DNA of 64,000 nt from Actinoplanes sp. M2I2 (GTDB lineage: Bacteria; Actinomycetota; Actinomycetes; Mycobacteriales; Micromonosporaceae). Shown here in pieces: positions 40,928 through 49,257 of this stretch. The notes beneath the pieces were generated by a model. It searched no databases. It was not told the origin of the DNA and saw only the letters and a program-made list of their open reading frames with translations. The stretch is taken from assembly GCF_023544445.1 (NCBI RefSeq), contig NZ_JALPVJ010000035.1, positions 1 to 64,000 on the forward strand. The letters are read 5' to 3'. The first letter of the stretch is position 1; the number at the start of each line of letters is the position of its first letter. A program made the position numbers and the translations under genes.

Positions 40928-41050
40928 ATGGTCGATGGCGAGTCCGGCCCACTCAGGCGCGATACGGCCAGTGGTGGCCACGCCCCCGACTCCGACCTCG
41001 CCAGAGCTGATCGCCAGGCCCCAAGGTGTAGAGCGCCACGGCGATACCAC
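40928..41050 (-). pseudogene. Remnant of a berberine-bridge-type FAD oxidase
   Basis: The minus strand reads TPWGLAISSGEVGVGGVATTGRIAPEWAGLAIDHLGHA, which matches SPLGLAISSGDSGDVGVGGLATTGGIGLMGRAHGLTIDRL in the oxidase at 23,602-24,876. Only about 40 codons survive. It directly abuts the reductase remnant, so two decayed genes are joined here. Confidence 0.7.
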
Positions 41051-41173
41051 GAAGATGCCGACGATCCGGTGGCAGCGTTCGCGACCGAAACGAATGCACC
41101 AGTCGAGATGCGTATAGAGCGACACATCCTGCGCTTTAGCTTGAAGCACTGCGACAAGAATTGGAGGCCAACG

Positions 41174-41719
41174 ATGGGGACGCCCTACGATCGCATCGCT
41201 CGAGTACCTGGCTTCGTCATCACCAGCACCGACGTCGGCGACGGGGTGAAAATGGAACCAGCTCAGGCGAGCGGCATCTACGGATCCGGCGGGCAGGACA
41301 TCTCGCCGCAGCTGAGCTGGCGGGACTATCCGGCCGAAACTAAGAGCTTCGTGGTCACGGTCTACGACCCGACCGCGCCGACCGGCAGCGGCTTCTGGCA
41401 TTGGGCGGTCGCCGACATCCCGGCCCTTGTCAACGACCTACCGACGAACGCAGGCGTTGAAGGCGCTCGGATGCCTGGCAGAGGATGGCAACTCGCCAAC
41501 GACGCCCGGCTACGCCGCTATGTCGGTGCGGCGCCCGAACCCGGCAGCGGACGTCACGACTATTTCATCGGGGTGCACGCCGTGGATGTGGCCTCCCTCG
41601 GCGCGGACCACGACTGCACACCGGCCTTTCTCGGCTTCGCGCTCGGCGTTCACACCTTGGCCCGGGCCGTGATGACACCGTTCTACGAGCTGGGACCCAC
41701 GACGTCAGCGGTTGCCTGA
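41174..41719 (+). CDS. PEBP-family (YbhB/YbcL-like) protein (181 aa)
   Basis: Phosphatidylethanolamine-binding-protein fold, cytoplasmic. The family ligand-pocket motifs are present: ISPQLSWRDYPAETKSFVVTVYDPTAPTGSGFWHWAVADIPALV and later RHDYFIGVHAVDV, with LGFALGVHTLARAVMT at the end. The central loop, normally LPAGA-x-LRNDAG, is altered to ARMPGRGWQLANDA, which may change ligand choice. The ATG at 41,174 follows GGAGG by 6 bp; the longer upstream frame overlaps the remnants. Bacterial members have no agreed function. Confidence 0.88.
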   Translation: MGTPYDRIARVPGFVITSTDVGDGVKMEPAQASGIYGSGGQDISPQLSWRDYPAETKSFVVTVYDPTAPTGSGFWHWAVADIPALVNDLPTNAGVEGARMPGRGWQLANDARLRRYVGAAPEPGSGRHDYFIGVHAVDVASLGADHDCTPAFLGFALGVHTLARAVMTPFYELGPTTSAVA

Positions 41720-42034
41720 TTCAGTGACCGGTGGCGGCCCGCACACCGGGATTCACCTCTCAGGAGTGAGTATACCGACAGCACTCTGCTGAACCGGCCA
41801 GGCGGATAGCGCGCCGAGCTGCGGCTGCAACGCGGCGACACGCCGCACAGTTGCGCCGATCACCCACCGGCCCGAGTCGATGTAGCCGGCCTTCGACCCT
41901 GCCGGGAAACGGCGCTGTCCAACGAAGCAAGACGTGTTGCCCGCTCGACGTGGCGCTGCCCCTGCGGTCATGACGATTTACCCCCGCAGGCAACACTGTT
42001 GGTCGCTTGGGCCCCGCCAGGCTTCTATACCGCC
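41720..42034. other. Intergenic region, no recognisable gene
   Basis: Short minus-strand frames exist (for example around 41,760-41,970), but none resembles a known family. No promoter element shared with the rest of the island was seen. Confidence 0.4.
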
Positions 42035-42415
42035 ATGACGTACGTCTCCAGTTTCATGACCACACCTGTGGTCACCGATCCCGACACCCAGAGCGCGGTG
42101 TCCGTCCTCGGCGGCCGGGTTCGCACGCGGGCAGCGTCAGCCGACGCCGACGGCGGCTTCGACGTCCTCGAGTACGACGGCGAACGCGGCCACATGTCGC
42201 CGCTTCTTCTGAACAAAGCTGATGAGGAGACCGTCCTCATCCTCGAAGGCGAGCTAAGCGTCGAAGTCGGCCCTCAACGGCTCACGGTGGGCCCAGGTGG
42301 GCTTGCCCTTCTGCCGCGAGAGCAGGCACACAGCCTTGTCGTCACGTCACCCCAGGCACGAATCCTGACCCCTGCACACACCGGCCGGCCTCGACCGCTT
42401 CGCCAGCCGAGCTGA
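42035..42415 (+). CDS. Cupin-domain protein (126 aa)
   Basis: Small beta-barrel protein. The cupin part covers LLNKADEETVLILEGELSVEVGPQRLTVGPGGLALLPREQAHSLVV, with the glutamate of motif 1 and the histidine of motif 2 (QAHSL), while the first motif histidines are replaced by NKADEE. It probably binds a small ligand, with metal binding uncertain. ATG 42,035 and ATG 42,056 are both possible; neither has a clear ribosome site. It lies alone upstream of the metallo-beta-lactamase gene. Confidence 0.75.
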   Translation: MTYVSSFMTTPVVTDPDTQSAVSVLGGRVRTRAASADADGGFDVLEYDGERGHMSPLLLNKADEETVLILEGELSVEVGPQRLTVGPGGLALLPREQAHSLVVTSPQARILTPAHTGRPRPLRQPS

Positions 42416-42506
42416 CCCGCGTAGCCGCCCGCCACCTATCCAGATCGTCGGCCCCCGCTCGTTCCCTGACCTCCTGCCCAAACCCGATGACAGAGAAAGG
42501 CTCGCG

Positions 42507-43361
42507 ATGTTATCCATCGACGTATTTACCAGCGGTTACAAGCCGATCGCCGCCCCCGCGCAAGGGTGGGACCCAAGCGCCCAGGCAACCTGGCCGGCCA
42601 CCACGTCCACCCTGATCAGCGGAGAACGCGAGGCAGTGCTGGTCGACGCGCTGATCACCGCCGCCGAGGCCGACCGCCTGGTCGACTGGATCCAGGCCAA
42701 GGGCAAGGAGCTCACCGCGGTGTACGTGACCCATGGCCACGCCGACCACTTCCTCGGCCTGTCCGTCGTCTTGGCGGCCTTTCCGTCAGCAATAGCCGTC
42801 GCCCTGCCGGAGGTCGTCCCCTACGCACAGGAGCAGCTCAGTCAGGGCTATCTCGCCTATTGGGAGTCGTTGTTCCCCGGACAGCTCCCGGCGGGCAAGC
42901 CGGTCGCTCCCGAAGCCCTGCACGGCGAGGTGATCTGGCTCGAGGGCGAGCAGATCCGACCGGTGGCGGTCGGGCAGAGCGACACTCACCCCTCCAGCGT
43001 GGTTCACGTGCCGAGCGCCGGCGCCGTCGTGGGCGGCGACGTCGGTTATAACGGCATCCACATGTGGTTGGCCGGCACGGACGCGGAAGCCCGGCAGCAG
43101 TGGCTGGCCGCGCTCGACATCGTCGAGGCGCTGCGCCCGAACCTGCTGGTCGTGGGTCACCAGGCACCAGAGGCGCCCGTCGACGACGTTGCCGAGATCC
43201 TGGCGTTCTCTCGCCGCTACCTCGTCGACTTCGACATCGCGCTCGCCGCCGCGGCGGACGCCGCCCAGCTCATCGCGACGATGACAGCGACCTACGGCAA
43301 ACTCGGAAACCCATACACGCTGTTCGCCTCGGCCACGGCTCAGTTCGCGAGCCCGCAATGA
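42507..43361 (+). CDS. Metallo-beta-lactamase-fold hydrolase (284 aa)
   Basis: The zinc motif is intact, THGHADHFLG (about residues 76-85), with further ligands in QSDTHPSSVVHV, GGDVGYNGIHMWL and VVGHQAPE. It is likely a hydrolase of a small ester, lactone or thioester; the group includes lactonases, glyoxalase II-like proteins and SoxH-like enzymes. The ATG follows AAAGG. It resembles the protein at 12,015-12,782 in layout, but that one has lost these ligands. It is a single gene, followed by an SDR fragment. Confidence 0.9.
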   Translation: MLSIDVFTSGYKPIAAPAQGWDPSAQATWPATTSTLISGEREAVLVDALITAAEADRLVDWIQAKGKELTAVYVTHGHADHFLGLSVVLAAFPSAIAVALPEVVPYAQEQLSQGYLAYWESLFPGQLPAGKPVAPEALHGEVIWLEGEQIRPVAVGQSDTHPSSVVHVPSAGAVVGGDVGYNGIHMWLAGTDAEARQQWLAALDIVEALRPNLLVVGHQAPEAPVDDVAEILAFSRRYLVDFDIALAAAADAAQLIATMTATYGKLGNPYTLFASATAQFASPQ

Positions 43362-43371
43362 GCCTGATCGC

Positions 43372-43632
43372 GGCATCAACGCCTTCACCGAAGCCCTGCG
43401 CCAAGAGGTCACCGGCCGGCACATGCGGGTGTCGCTGATCGAACCCCGCCCGGTCGCCACCGAACTGTTCACCCACATCCGCCCCGATCTCCTCCAAGCC
43501 AGCCAGGCAACCTTCGCCAACGCCACCCTGCTGCACGCCGAGGACATCGCCGATTCCATCACCTCCGTCGTCACTCGACCCGCCCGGGTGGTCATGAGCG
43601 AAATCCTGGTCCGACCCGACGAACTTGGGTAG
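43372..43632 (+). pseudogene. C-terminal fragment of a short-chain dehydrogenase
   Basis: The frame reads GINAFTEALRQEVTGRHMRVSLIEPRPVATELFTHI and ends EILVRPDELG. This is the last third of a classical SDR, starting just after the catalytic Tyr-x-x-x-Lys helix. The N-terminal two thirds are missing and no start suits it, so it is 5'-truncated. Confidence 0.7.
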
Positions 43633-44165
43633 AACAGGCCACCCGGCGCCCCCGAACTCACGGGTGCCGGGCGGCCGTCACGGCAACACAGCCGGCCATC
43701 CCATGGATTCGCGGTACCACTCGATCAACGACGGTCCGACGACTGGCAGGACAGAACAGCCGTCTCGGCGGCGTCGCCACCAGCTTCGAAGCCTGCCTCA
43801 TCCAAGGTCTCCACCCCGGGCGGGAACACCACCATCCACGGTCAGGGCGGGTCCGAAACTCACGCCCAATGAAATCCGTAAGCAGACACGGGGACCCAAA
43901 CTCGAGCCCGAAAGAGACCGATACTCACGCTCAGAACCACCGTCAGGAAGGTCGTTCAAGCCGTCCTGACGAACCCTGGCAATCACGGGACCTCGCTGAC
44001 CACCGAGCCGTTCGAGAGGCGACACCGTCGCTGAGCGTCCCTTGACCGGGTCACAAGTACGGCGGTCACACGCAGGGGTGACATGCGGGGTTGTCGCGAT
44101 GTTGTCGCAGCCGAACGGGGCACAGGTAGAAGTGACAGAAGCTCACCTCTACCGAGGAGGAGATC
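43633..44165. other. Non-coding region upstream of the integrase
   Basis: No credible gene, so no excisionase is seen next to the integrase. It contains an inverted repeat CGTCAGGA-N15-TCCTGACG (43,941-43,971) and a short direct repeat GTTGTCGC twice at about 44,090-44,110. These could be arm-type or accessory binding sites, without proof. Confidence 0.4.
44125..44153 (+). promoter_or_regulatory. Imperfect stem-loop just before the integrase ribosome-binding site
   Basis: GGTAGAAGTGA, seven bases, then TCACCTCTACC: 10 of 11 positions pair. It ends one base before GAGGAGGAG, the ribosome-binding site, so it could modulate integrase translation. Confidence 0.45.
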
Positions 44166-45374
44166 ATGCGACAGAATCCGCACCGGGGCCGGGTCTACCG
44201 CTGCTGCGCCTGCCGTGACAGCGACGGACGGCAACTCGGCGCCCGCTGCCCGAAACTGCGCAACCCACGACACGGCACCTGGGCCTTCGCCGTCGACCTC
44301 CCGACACTGAACAAGCGCAGAACCATGCGCCGCACCGGCTTCACCACCAAAACCGAGGCCTCGGCGGCCCTGGCCCACGTGCTGGAGTGCGAACGCGCCG
44401 GCGTCAGCCTCGACGACAGCGAAACCGTCGCGAGCTATCTCACCCAGTGGCTGGAGACGAAATCACCGACCTTGAAGACGAACACGGTGCACCGCTACCG
44501 CGACTACCTGCGCAATGACCTGATCCCCGCGTTCGGGGCCCTGCCGCTGGAGCGGCTCACCCACGAGCACGTCAACCAGTTCGTCCAGCGTGAACTTGCC
44601 GCCGGCCGGGGCCTGGTCACCCTGCGCTGGTGCATCACCACCTTGTCGAGTGCGCTCAACGACGCCCGGCGCAACCACCGGCTCCCGAACAACGCCGCCC
44701 GCTTCACGAAGATCCCTCGGCCGGCACGCCCCGAGTTCACCTGCTGGAGCACTACCCAGGCGAGCGCGTTCCTGCGGCACTGCCGCACCGTCGAAGATCC
44801 TCTGGCGGATCTGTTCGAGGTGATGATCTGCACCGGGATGCGTAAGGGCGAGGTCCTGGGCTTGCACTGGGCCGATGTGGACCTTGAGGCGCGGACGTTG
44901 TTCGTGCGGTGGACGCTGGTCAGCGTCGACAACAGTCGCAGCATGTTCAACGCCCCCAAAACCCATGGCAGCCGGGCCTGGGTCGCCATGTCTGCCCGGG
45001 CCGTCGAGGCGCTGCAGCGGCAACGCTGCCGCCAGCGCCGGCAGCAGCTGGCCGCCCGCCGCTACGAGGACCTCGACCTGGTGTTCGCCCGCCCTGATGG
45101 GCAACCATTGCGTTCGCAGTACGTGCTCGATCATCTGCGCCGGCTCACCGCAGAGGCTGGACTGCCGGCCGTCCGGGTGCACGACCTGCGGCACATCGCC
45201 GCCACCATCATGATCAACGAGGGGGTGCCGCTGGCCGTGGTGTCCAAGACGTTGCGGCACAAGAACGTGGCCACCACCGTCGACCTCTACGGCCACCTCA
45301 CGCGGGATGCCGCCGACGACGGGGTCAGTGCCACCTGCACGGCCCTGGACGCCGCTGACGCCGAAGCCGCCTGA
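44166..45374 (+). CDS. Tyrosine recombinase / phage-type integrase (402 aa)
   Basis: Full-length site-specific recombinase. N-terminal part: a cysteine-rich segment (CCACRDSDGRQLGARC) and an arm-binding-like region; core-binding SAM-like domain at about 75-165; catalytic domain after that with R226 (GMRKGE), H339 and R342 (HDLRH), H365 (LRHKN) and Y375 (DLYGHL). All catalytic residues are present, so it should be active. The ATG follows GAGGAGGAG. It lies 100 bp from a 14-bp copy of the tRNA-Pro 3' end, with its terminator between, the usual position of an island integrase beside its attachment site. Confidence 0.95.
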   Translation: MRQNPHRGRVYRCCACRDSDGRQLGARCPKLRNPRHGTWAFAVDLPTLNKRRTMRRTGFTTKTEASAALAHVLECERAGVSLDDSETVASYLTQWLETKSPTLKTNTVHRYRDYLRNDLIPAFGALPLERLTHEHVNQFVQRELAAGRGLVTLRWCITTLSSALNDARRNHRLPNNAARFTKIPRPARPEFTCWSTTQASAFLRHCRTVEDPLADLFEVMICTGMRKGEVLGLHWADVDLEARTLFVRWTLVSVDNSRSMFNAPKTHGSRAWVAMSARAVEALQRQRCRQRRQQLAARRYEDLDLVFARPDGQPLRSQYVLDHLRRLTAEAGLPAVRVHDLRHIAATIMINEGVPLAVVSKTLRHKNVATTVDLYGHLTRDAADDGVSATCTALDAADAEAA

Positions 45375-45436
45375 GCGGGTGTAGGCTGCGGGCAGGTCTG
45401 CGACAGCGAGGCGACAACACCGCCCCTCGACGATCG

Positions 45437-45468
45437 CAGGGGATATGCCTGTTGCGGCATATCCCCTG
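45437..45468 (+). terminator. Intrinsic-type hairpin after the integrase
   Basis: CAGGGGATATGCC, six-base loop, exact reverse complement: 13-bp perfect stem, 62 bp after the stop codon. Only a short TT follows. It would end integrase transcription before the attachment site. Confidence 0.75.
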
Positions 45469-45477
45469 TTCACACCC

Positions 45478-45491
45478 GGTCGGGCTGACAG
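45478..45491 (-). other. Second copy of the tRNA-Pro 3' end: probable attR remnant
   Basis: GGTCGGGCTGACAG is identical to 477-490. It corresponds to the acceptor strand and CC of the CCA end of tRNA-Pro read on the minus strand. Only 14 bp remain before an IS481-like end begins, so no intact tRNA is rebuilt here. Confidence 0.6.
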
Positions 45492-45560
45492 TGTCCTGGC
45501 TCAGCACATCGGAATAGGGTGTCTCGCGTCATCGGAATAGGTATGTCTCAAGACATCGGC
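45492..45560 (+). mobile_element. Left end of an IS481-like element, body deleted
   Basis: Starts TGTCCTGGCTCAG and continues ACATCGGAATAGG, matching the IS end at 474 in 22 of 26 positions. It is followed by two more related units (GTGTCTCGCGTCATCGGAATAGG and TATGTCTCAAGACATCGG), the repeated terminal binding sites typical of this IS group. The transposase that should follow is missing; a DUF1707 gene comes next. Confidence 0.65.
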
Positions 45561-45595
45561 ATGGCGCCGTAGCAGTACCGGCGTGCGGCAGCAGG

Positions 45596-46099
45596 GTGCG
45601 GCGTGTCCACACGTCGACTCGTCATCGCCGCCGTTCTGACCGGTACGTCACAGGCCGAGACCGCCCGATCCTGCGGACCAGCACCGACGACCGCGAGAGG
45701 ACCGGCCGGCGGCTCGGTGCGGCGCTCAGCCTCGGCTACCTCGACCTCGCCGAGTACGAGGACCGCCTGACCGCGGCCATGACCGCCCGCAGCACGGCCG
45801 ACCTGGCCCGGCTCACTGCGGACCTGCCGGTTGACGCACTCCGCCGCCACGACCCGGTCGTCCGGGCCCGCCGCGCCCGGCACGCCCGCCTCGGCGTCCG
45901 CGTGCACCTCGCTGCCTACCTCGCCATGGCGGTGCTGGTGACCGGCATCTGGCTCACGATCGCCCTGACCGCCGGGGCCTGGTACCCCTGGTTCATCTGG
46001 CCCGTCCTCGGCGGCGGCCTCGGCGCCCTGGGCCACGCCGTCCCGGTACGACTGGCCTTAAACGGATCCGACCATCAGTCCGGCCTGACCACCGTCTGA
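45596..46099 (+). CDS. DUF1707 domain protein with two membrane helices (167 aa)
   Basis: DUF1707 spans ILRTSTDDRERTGRRLGAALSLGYLDLAEYEDRLTAAMTARSTADLARLTADLP, a short helical domain common in actinobacteria. It is followed by LGVRVHLAAYLAMAVLVTGIWLTIAL and a second hydrophobic stretch (WFIWPVLGGGLGALGHAV). Function is unknown. The first 20 or so residues, from the GTG, are unlike the family and lie next to the IS end, so the native start may have been replaced. The 3' end overlaps the convergent glycosylase gene by 25 bp. Confidence 0.75.
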   Translation: MRRVHTSTRHRRRSDRYVTGRDRPILRTSTDDRERTGRRLGAALSLGYLDLAEYEDRLTAAMTARSTADLARLTADLPVDALRRHDPVVRARRARHARLGVRVHLAAYLAMAVLVTGIWLTIALTAGAWYPWFIWPVLGGGLGALGHAVPVRLALNGSDHQSGLTTV

Positions 46100-47046
46100 C
46101 GTGTCACCCGGCCGGCGAGGGCCGATGGCTGGGTGGGGGGTTTTCTCTCGTCTTGCGATGTGTGTTCTCCGAGGAGGCGATGGCGTGGTGGAAGCCGATC
46201 GGTTACCGCTCGGAAGTAGACCTGGACCCAGCTCCGCCACGGTGACCAGGCCTTGGCAATGTTCGCCAATTCCTGCGGGCTTGCGTCGTGGCCCAGTTGG
46301 TACAGGGCACCGGCGCGCTGGTTGAGTTCGGTGATCGGGCCGAACAGGACATCGGTGTGGCCGAGGCCGCGGCCGACGATGATCGCTGAGGAGAACGGGC
46401 CGATACCGGCGAGTTCTTCCACGTGGGCGCGCGCCTGGGCGGGATCCATCGCTCGCAGTTCGGCGGTGTCCAGGCGTCCGTCGAGTGCGGCACGGGCCAC
46501 GCCCCGGAGTCGCTGAAGACGGACGTCGTCCAGGCCGGGAACAGGTGCGGCAGTCAGCAGGTCCGCCGGTGGCGGTAGGCAGACCACCGGCTCACCGGCC
46601 ACGTTGAGGACGGTGCCGGCCTGCTCGGCGAGGCGCCGGCGCATGGTACGAGCCTGGGTGCCGGTACGCCGGGCCGCGAGGATGCACCAAGCCGCCGCCT
46701 CGTAAGCCGAGGGCAGCACCGGGGGGCGCAGCCCTGGCGCCGCCGCCTGCAGGGCGGCGACGACCGGGTCCCGGTCGCCCACCTCGGTGAAGCCGGTGGC
46801 GTCCACATCTAGTCCCAGGATGCGCTCCAGCTGCCCCCGCGCCGCCGGGTCCCCGTGCACCTCGACACCGCCGTTCGGGGTCTGCTGGGTCAGGTGCAGC
46901 GCGGTGGGCTCGAAGGTGGTGTCGCTGCAGAAGGCGATGCGCAGCTCGGGTGCGCGGGGTCCGGTCTCGCGGTCGATGAAGGAGAAGCCGGCCGACTCGG
47001 CCAGGGAGTACGGTCCCCGCGCGCGGAGCTGGAAGGTGGCCGTCAT
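46075..47046 (-). CDS. HhH-GPD DNA glycosylase of the AlkA / 3-methyladenine type (323 aa)
   Basis: Base-excision-repair glycosylase homologue. The HhH motif and catalytic aspartate region are in LAGIGPFSSAIIVGRGLGHTDVL; the preceding helices (SAYEAAAWCILAARRTGTQARTMRRRL) match the AlkA-type substrate pocket. An N-terminal beta domain of about 90 residues is kept. The last 35 residues after the domain are low in family resemblance. Its ATG overlaps the stop of the flavin monooxygenase gene by 4 bp, an unusual partnership that may indicate response to DNA-damaging compounds; inferred only. Confidence 0.85.
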   Translation of the reverse strand: MTATFQLRARGPYSLAESAGFSFIDRETGPRAPELRIAFCSDTTFEPTALHLTQQTPNGGVEVHGDPAARGQLERILGLDVDATGFTEVGDRDPVVAALQAAAPGLRPPVLPSAYEAAAWCILAARRTGTQARTMRRRLAEQAGTVLNVAGEPVVCLPPPADLLTAAPVPGLDDVRLQRLRGVARAALDGRLDTAELRAMDPAQARAHVEELAGIGPFSSAIIVGRGLGHTDVLFGPITELNQRAGALYQLGHDASPQELANIAKAWSPWRSWVQVYFRAVTDRLPPRHRLLGEHTSQDERKPPTQPSALAGRVTRQTVVRPD

Positions 47047-48221
47047 CGACCGCTCGCCCGCTGCTGTTCGGCCTGGTCACTGAAGTCCATGTCGATGCCG
47101 TAGAAGTCGCGGCCCACGCCCAGGCACGCCGAGATCTCCACCACCGTGCGGGCCTGCATGCGCTGCTCGAAGTCCGCCACGGAAGCGGCTGGGTCCGGAT
47201 CGGGCCCGGTGAGGGCGTCGGCGAGTTCCAGGGCGTCCAGCAGGGCCAGGTTGACGCCTTTGCCGGTGAACGGGGGCATCACGTGGGCGGCGTCGCCGAG
47301 CATGGTCAGGCCGGGCTGCGGGTGCCAGCGGTGCTCGGGCGGCATCACCGACAGCGGCCAGAGTTGGATCGGCCCTTCGACCTGCAGGAGCATCGCGAGT
47401 AGCTCGGGTGACCAGTCCTGGTAGGCGTCCGCGACCGCCATCAGCATCGAGTCCGTATCGGCCGGCTCGAAGCCGCTGGTGCCGGGCCAGTCCCGGGGAA
47501 CTTTCATGGAGAAGTACAGCAGGATCAGGTCCCCCGCGCAGCGCTGGGCGAAGACGGTCCGGCCGCCGCCGGCGAACATCACCGACCCGTCCCCGACCAC
47601 GTCGGAGATCTCCGAATCGCGCCACAGCTTCTCCGGCATCGTCGCGGCCAGCATCGTGTGTCCGGTGTAGAACGGCTGGAGATCGGTGAGGCGGCGCCGG
47701 ACGCGGGAGCCGATGCCGTCGGCGCCGACGACGAGGTCGGCGGTGACCGGTGGGTGCTCGTCGAACCGCACCCGCCAGCGGCCGTCGCCGGCCGGCTCGA
47801 CGTCCTGGACAGTGTGACCCCAGGCCACCGCGTCGGGGCGCAGCGAGTCGAGCAGCAGCTGCCGGAGGTCGCCGCGGTCGATCTCCGGGCCGGCGTCCTC
47901 GTGGGTCTCCTCGGCGCCGGCCGGGATGACCTCGCCCTGGGAGCTGATCAGCTGGAAGGCCTTGGCCTCCTCGCGGGAGGACCGCGCGAAGACCTCTTCC
48001 AGGCCGGCGGCCCGGATCGCGCGCTGGCCGGAGTCCGGGCGCAGGTCCAGGCTGCCGCCCTGGCGGCGCGCGGTCGGTGAGCCATCGCGCTCGTAGACGG
48101 TGGCGGAGACACCTCGAACCTGCAGCAGCCGAGCCAGCGCGAGGCCACCGGGACCAGCGCCGATGATGGCCACGGTGCCGATGCCACGCGGTTGCGGCTG
48201 GGGAAAATCGTCGGTGCTCAT
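47043..48221 (-). CDS. FAD-dependent monooxygenase, TetX/PHBH group (392 aa)
   Basis: Class A flavin hydroxylase of small aromatic or polycyclic molecules. FAD motifs: IIGAGPGGLALARLLQVRGVSATVYERD (N-terminal Rossmann), DLVVGADGIGSRVRR (DG motif), and LTMLGDAAHVMPPFTGKGVNLALLDALELADAL (GD motif). Length fits TetX-like drug-modifying monooxygenases, but resistance cannot be concluded. It is divergent from a TetR gene, with a palindromic operator between, so induction by its own substrate is likely. The glycosylase gene is coupled downstream. Confidence 0.92.
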   Translation of the reverse strand: MSTDDFPQPQPRGIGTVAIIGAGPGGLALARLLQVRGVSATVYERDGSPTARRQGGSLDLRPDSGQRAIRAAGLEEVFARSSREEAKAFQLISSQGEVIPAGAEETHEDAGPEIDRGDLRQLLLDSLRPDAVAWGHTVQDVEPAGDGRWRVRFDEHPPVTADLVVGADGIGSRVRRRLTDLQPFYTGHTMLAATMPEKLWRDSEISDVVGDGSVMFAGGGRTVFAQRCAGDLILLYFSMKVPRDWPGTSGFEPADTDSMLMAVADAYQDWSPELLAMLLQVEGPIQLWPLSVMPPEHRWHPQPGLTMLGDAAHVMPPFTGKGVNLALLDALELADALTGPDPDPAASVADFEQRMQARTVVEISACLGVGRDFYGIDMDFSDQAEQQRASGR

Positions 48222-48274
48222 GGGGTCTCCTCAAGAAATGCCAGGTGATGACGGCGGGCGCCGCGTGCTATCAC

Positions 48275-48294
48275 GTTAACTTCTGTCTGTTAAC
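48275..48294. promoter_or_regulatory. TetR operator between monooxygenase and TetR genes
   Basis: GTTAAC-N8-GTTAAC. It lies 54 bp from the monooxygenase ATG and 8 bp from the TetR ATG. The half-site and 8-bp spacing resemble the operator at 52,902. Confidence 0.7.
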
Positions 48295-48302
48295 ATGGCA
48301 AC

Positions 48303-49022
48303 ATGAGTCCAGACGAGACCTCGCCCACAGGCGTCAACCGTGATCGGATCCTGCGGGCCGCCGAGGAACTGCTGGCCCAAGGCGGCCCGGAAGCGGTGGG
48401 TACCCGAGCGGTCAGCGGCGCCGCCGGCGTCCAGGCACCGACGATCTACCGGATCTTCGGCGACAAGCAGGGCCTGCTCGACGCGGTCGCCTCAGCGGGC
48501 TTCCAGCGGTACCTGACCGGTCCGCAGGCTCCCGAGCCGACCGAGGACCCCCTGGAGGACCTGCGCGCCGGGTGGGACCAACACATCGGATTCGCCCTGG
48601 CCAACCCCTACCTCTACGCCCTGGTCTACGGCGAACCCAGCCGCCACGAGAACTCACCCACCACCGCCGCAGCCGCCCGGGTCGTCGCCGCCAAGGTGCA
48701 CCGCCTGGCCGAGCGGGGCCTGCTGAGCATGAGCGAGGAACGGGCGACGCAACTGCTCCTGGCCGCCGGCAGCGGGACCGCGCTCACCCTCATCGGCACC
48801 CCGATGGAACAGCGTGACCTGTCCCTGTCACACACGGTCCGCGAAGCGTGCATCGCCGCGCTCACCGTGCCGGCTCCGGCGGTGCCCACCGGCAATCTGG
48901 TCGGTGCCGCCGTTGCCTTGCGCGCGGACCTGCAAGAAATGCCCGAGTTCAGCTCCGGAGAAAAAGCACTGTTGGCGGAGTGGCTGGACCGGATCATCAA
49001 CCGCAAAGCCCCGGGAGCGTAA
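48303..49022 (+). CDS. TetR-family repressor (239 aa)
   Basis: N-terminal HTH: RILRAAEELLAQGGPEAVGTRAVSGAAGVQAPTIYRIFGDKQGLLDAV. The C-terminal ligand domain (WDQHIGFALANPYLYALVYGEP) is of the same subfamily as the TetR at 53,042. It likely represses the divergent flavin monooxygenase and itself through GTTAAC-N8-GTTAAC. The ATG lies so close to the operator that the message may be almost leaderless. Confidence 0.9.
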   Translation: MSPDETSPTGVNRDRILRAAEELLAQGGPEAVGTRAVSGAAGVQAPTIYRIFGDKQGLLDAVASAGFQRYLTGPQAPEPTEDPLEDLRAGWDQHIGFALANPYLYALVYGEPSRHENSPTTAAAARVVAAKVHRLAERGLLSMSEERATQLLLAAGSGTALTLIGTPMEQRDLSLSHTVREACIAALTVPAPAVPTGNLVGAAVALRADLQEMPEFSSGEKALLAEWLDRIINRKAPGA

Positions 49023-49082
49023 GGCCCTTGATGACCAAAGGACCGGCTTGTGCTGGCACCATTGCTGCCGGCACAGCCGGTC

Positions 49083-49257
49083 CGGTCGCGCTATGAAGAG
49101 CAAGTACGCCGGATCGCCCCGCCGGAGCAAATCGTCCGGTAGGAGGAACTGGCGGCGCTCGCTGCGTTCTGCACCGCTACTGACGTGCCCAACCCTTATG
49201 TGCGGTGGCGCGCCGAGGCATGGACGGGCAAGTCCGCATTTATGACTTCGTTCGTGC
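49083..49257 (+). pseudogene. N-terminal fragment of a STAND/NACHT-type ATPase
   Basis: The frame reads VRSRYEEQVRRIAPPEQIVR, a TAG stop (49,140-49,142), then EELAALAAFCTATDVPNPYVRWRAEAWTGKSAFMTSFVL. The last part has the P-loop-like AWTGKS of a large actinobacterial ATPase family. The stop replaces the glycine-arginine-x-glutamate region, and the frame breaks into an integrase fragment at about 49,257. Non-functional. Confidence 0.65.

Noticed and set aside
47043..48221. Naming the monooxygenase tet(X)
   Set aside because: It has the general class A flavin monooxygenase motifs, but nothing specific to tetracycline inactivation can be read from the sequence.
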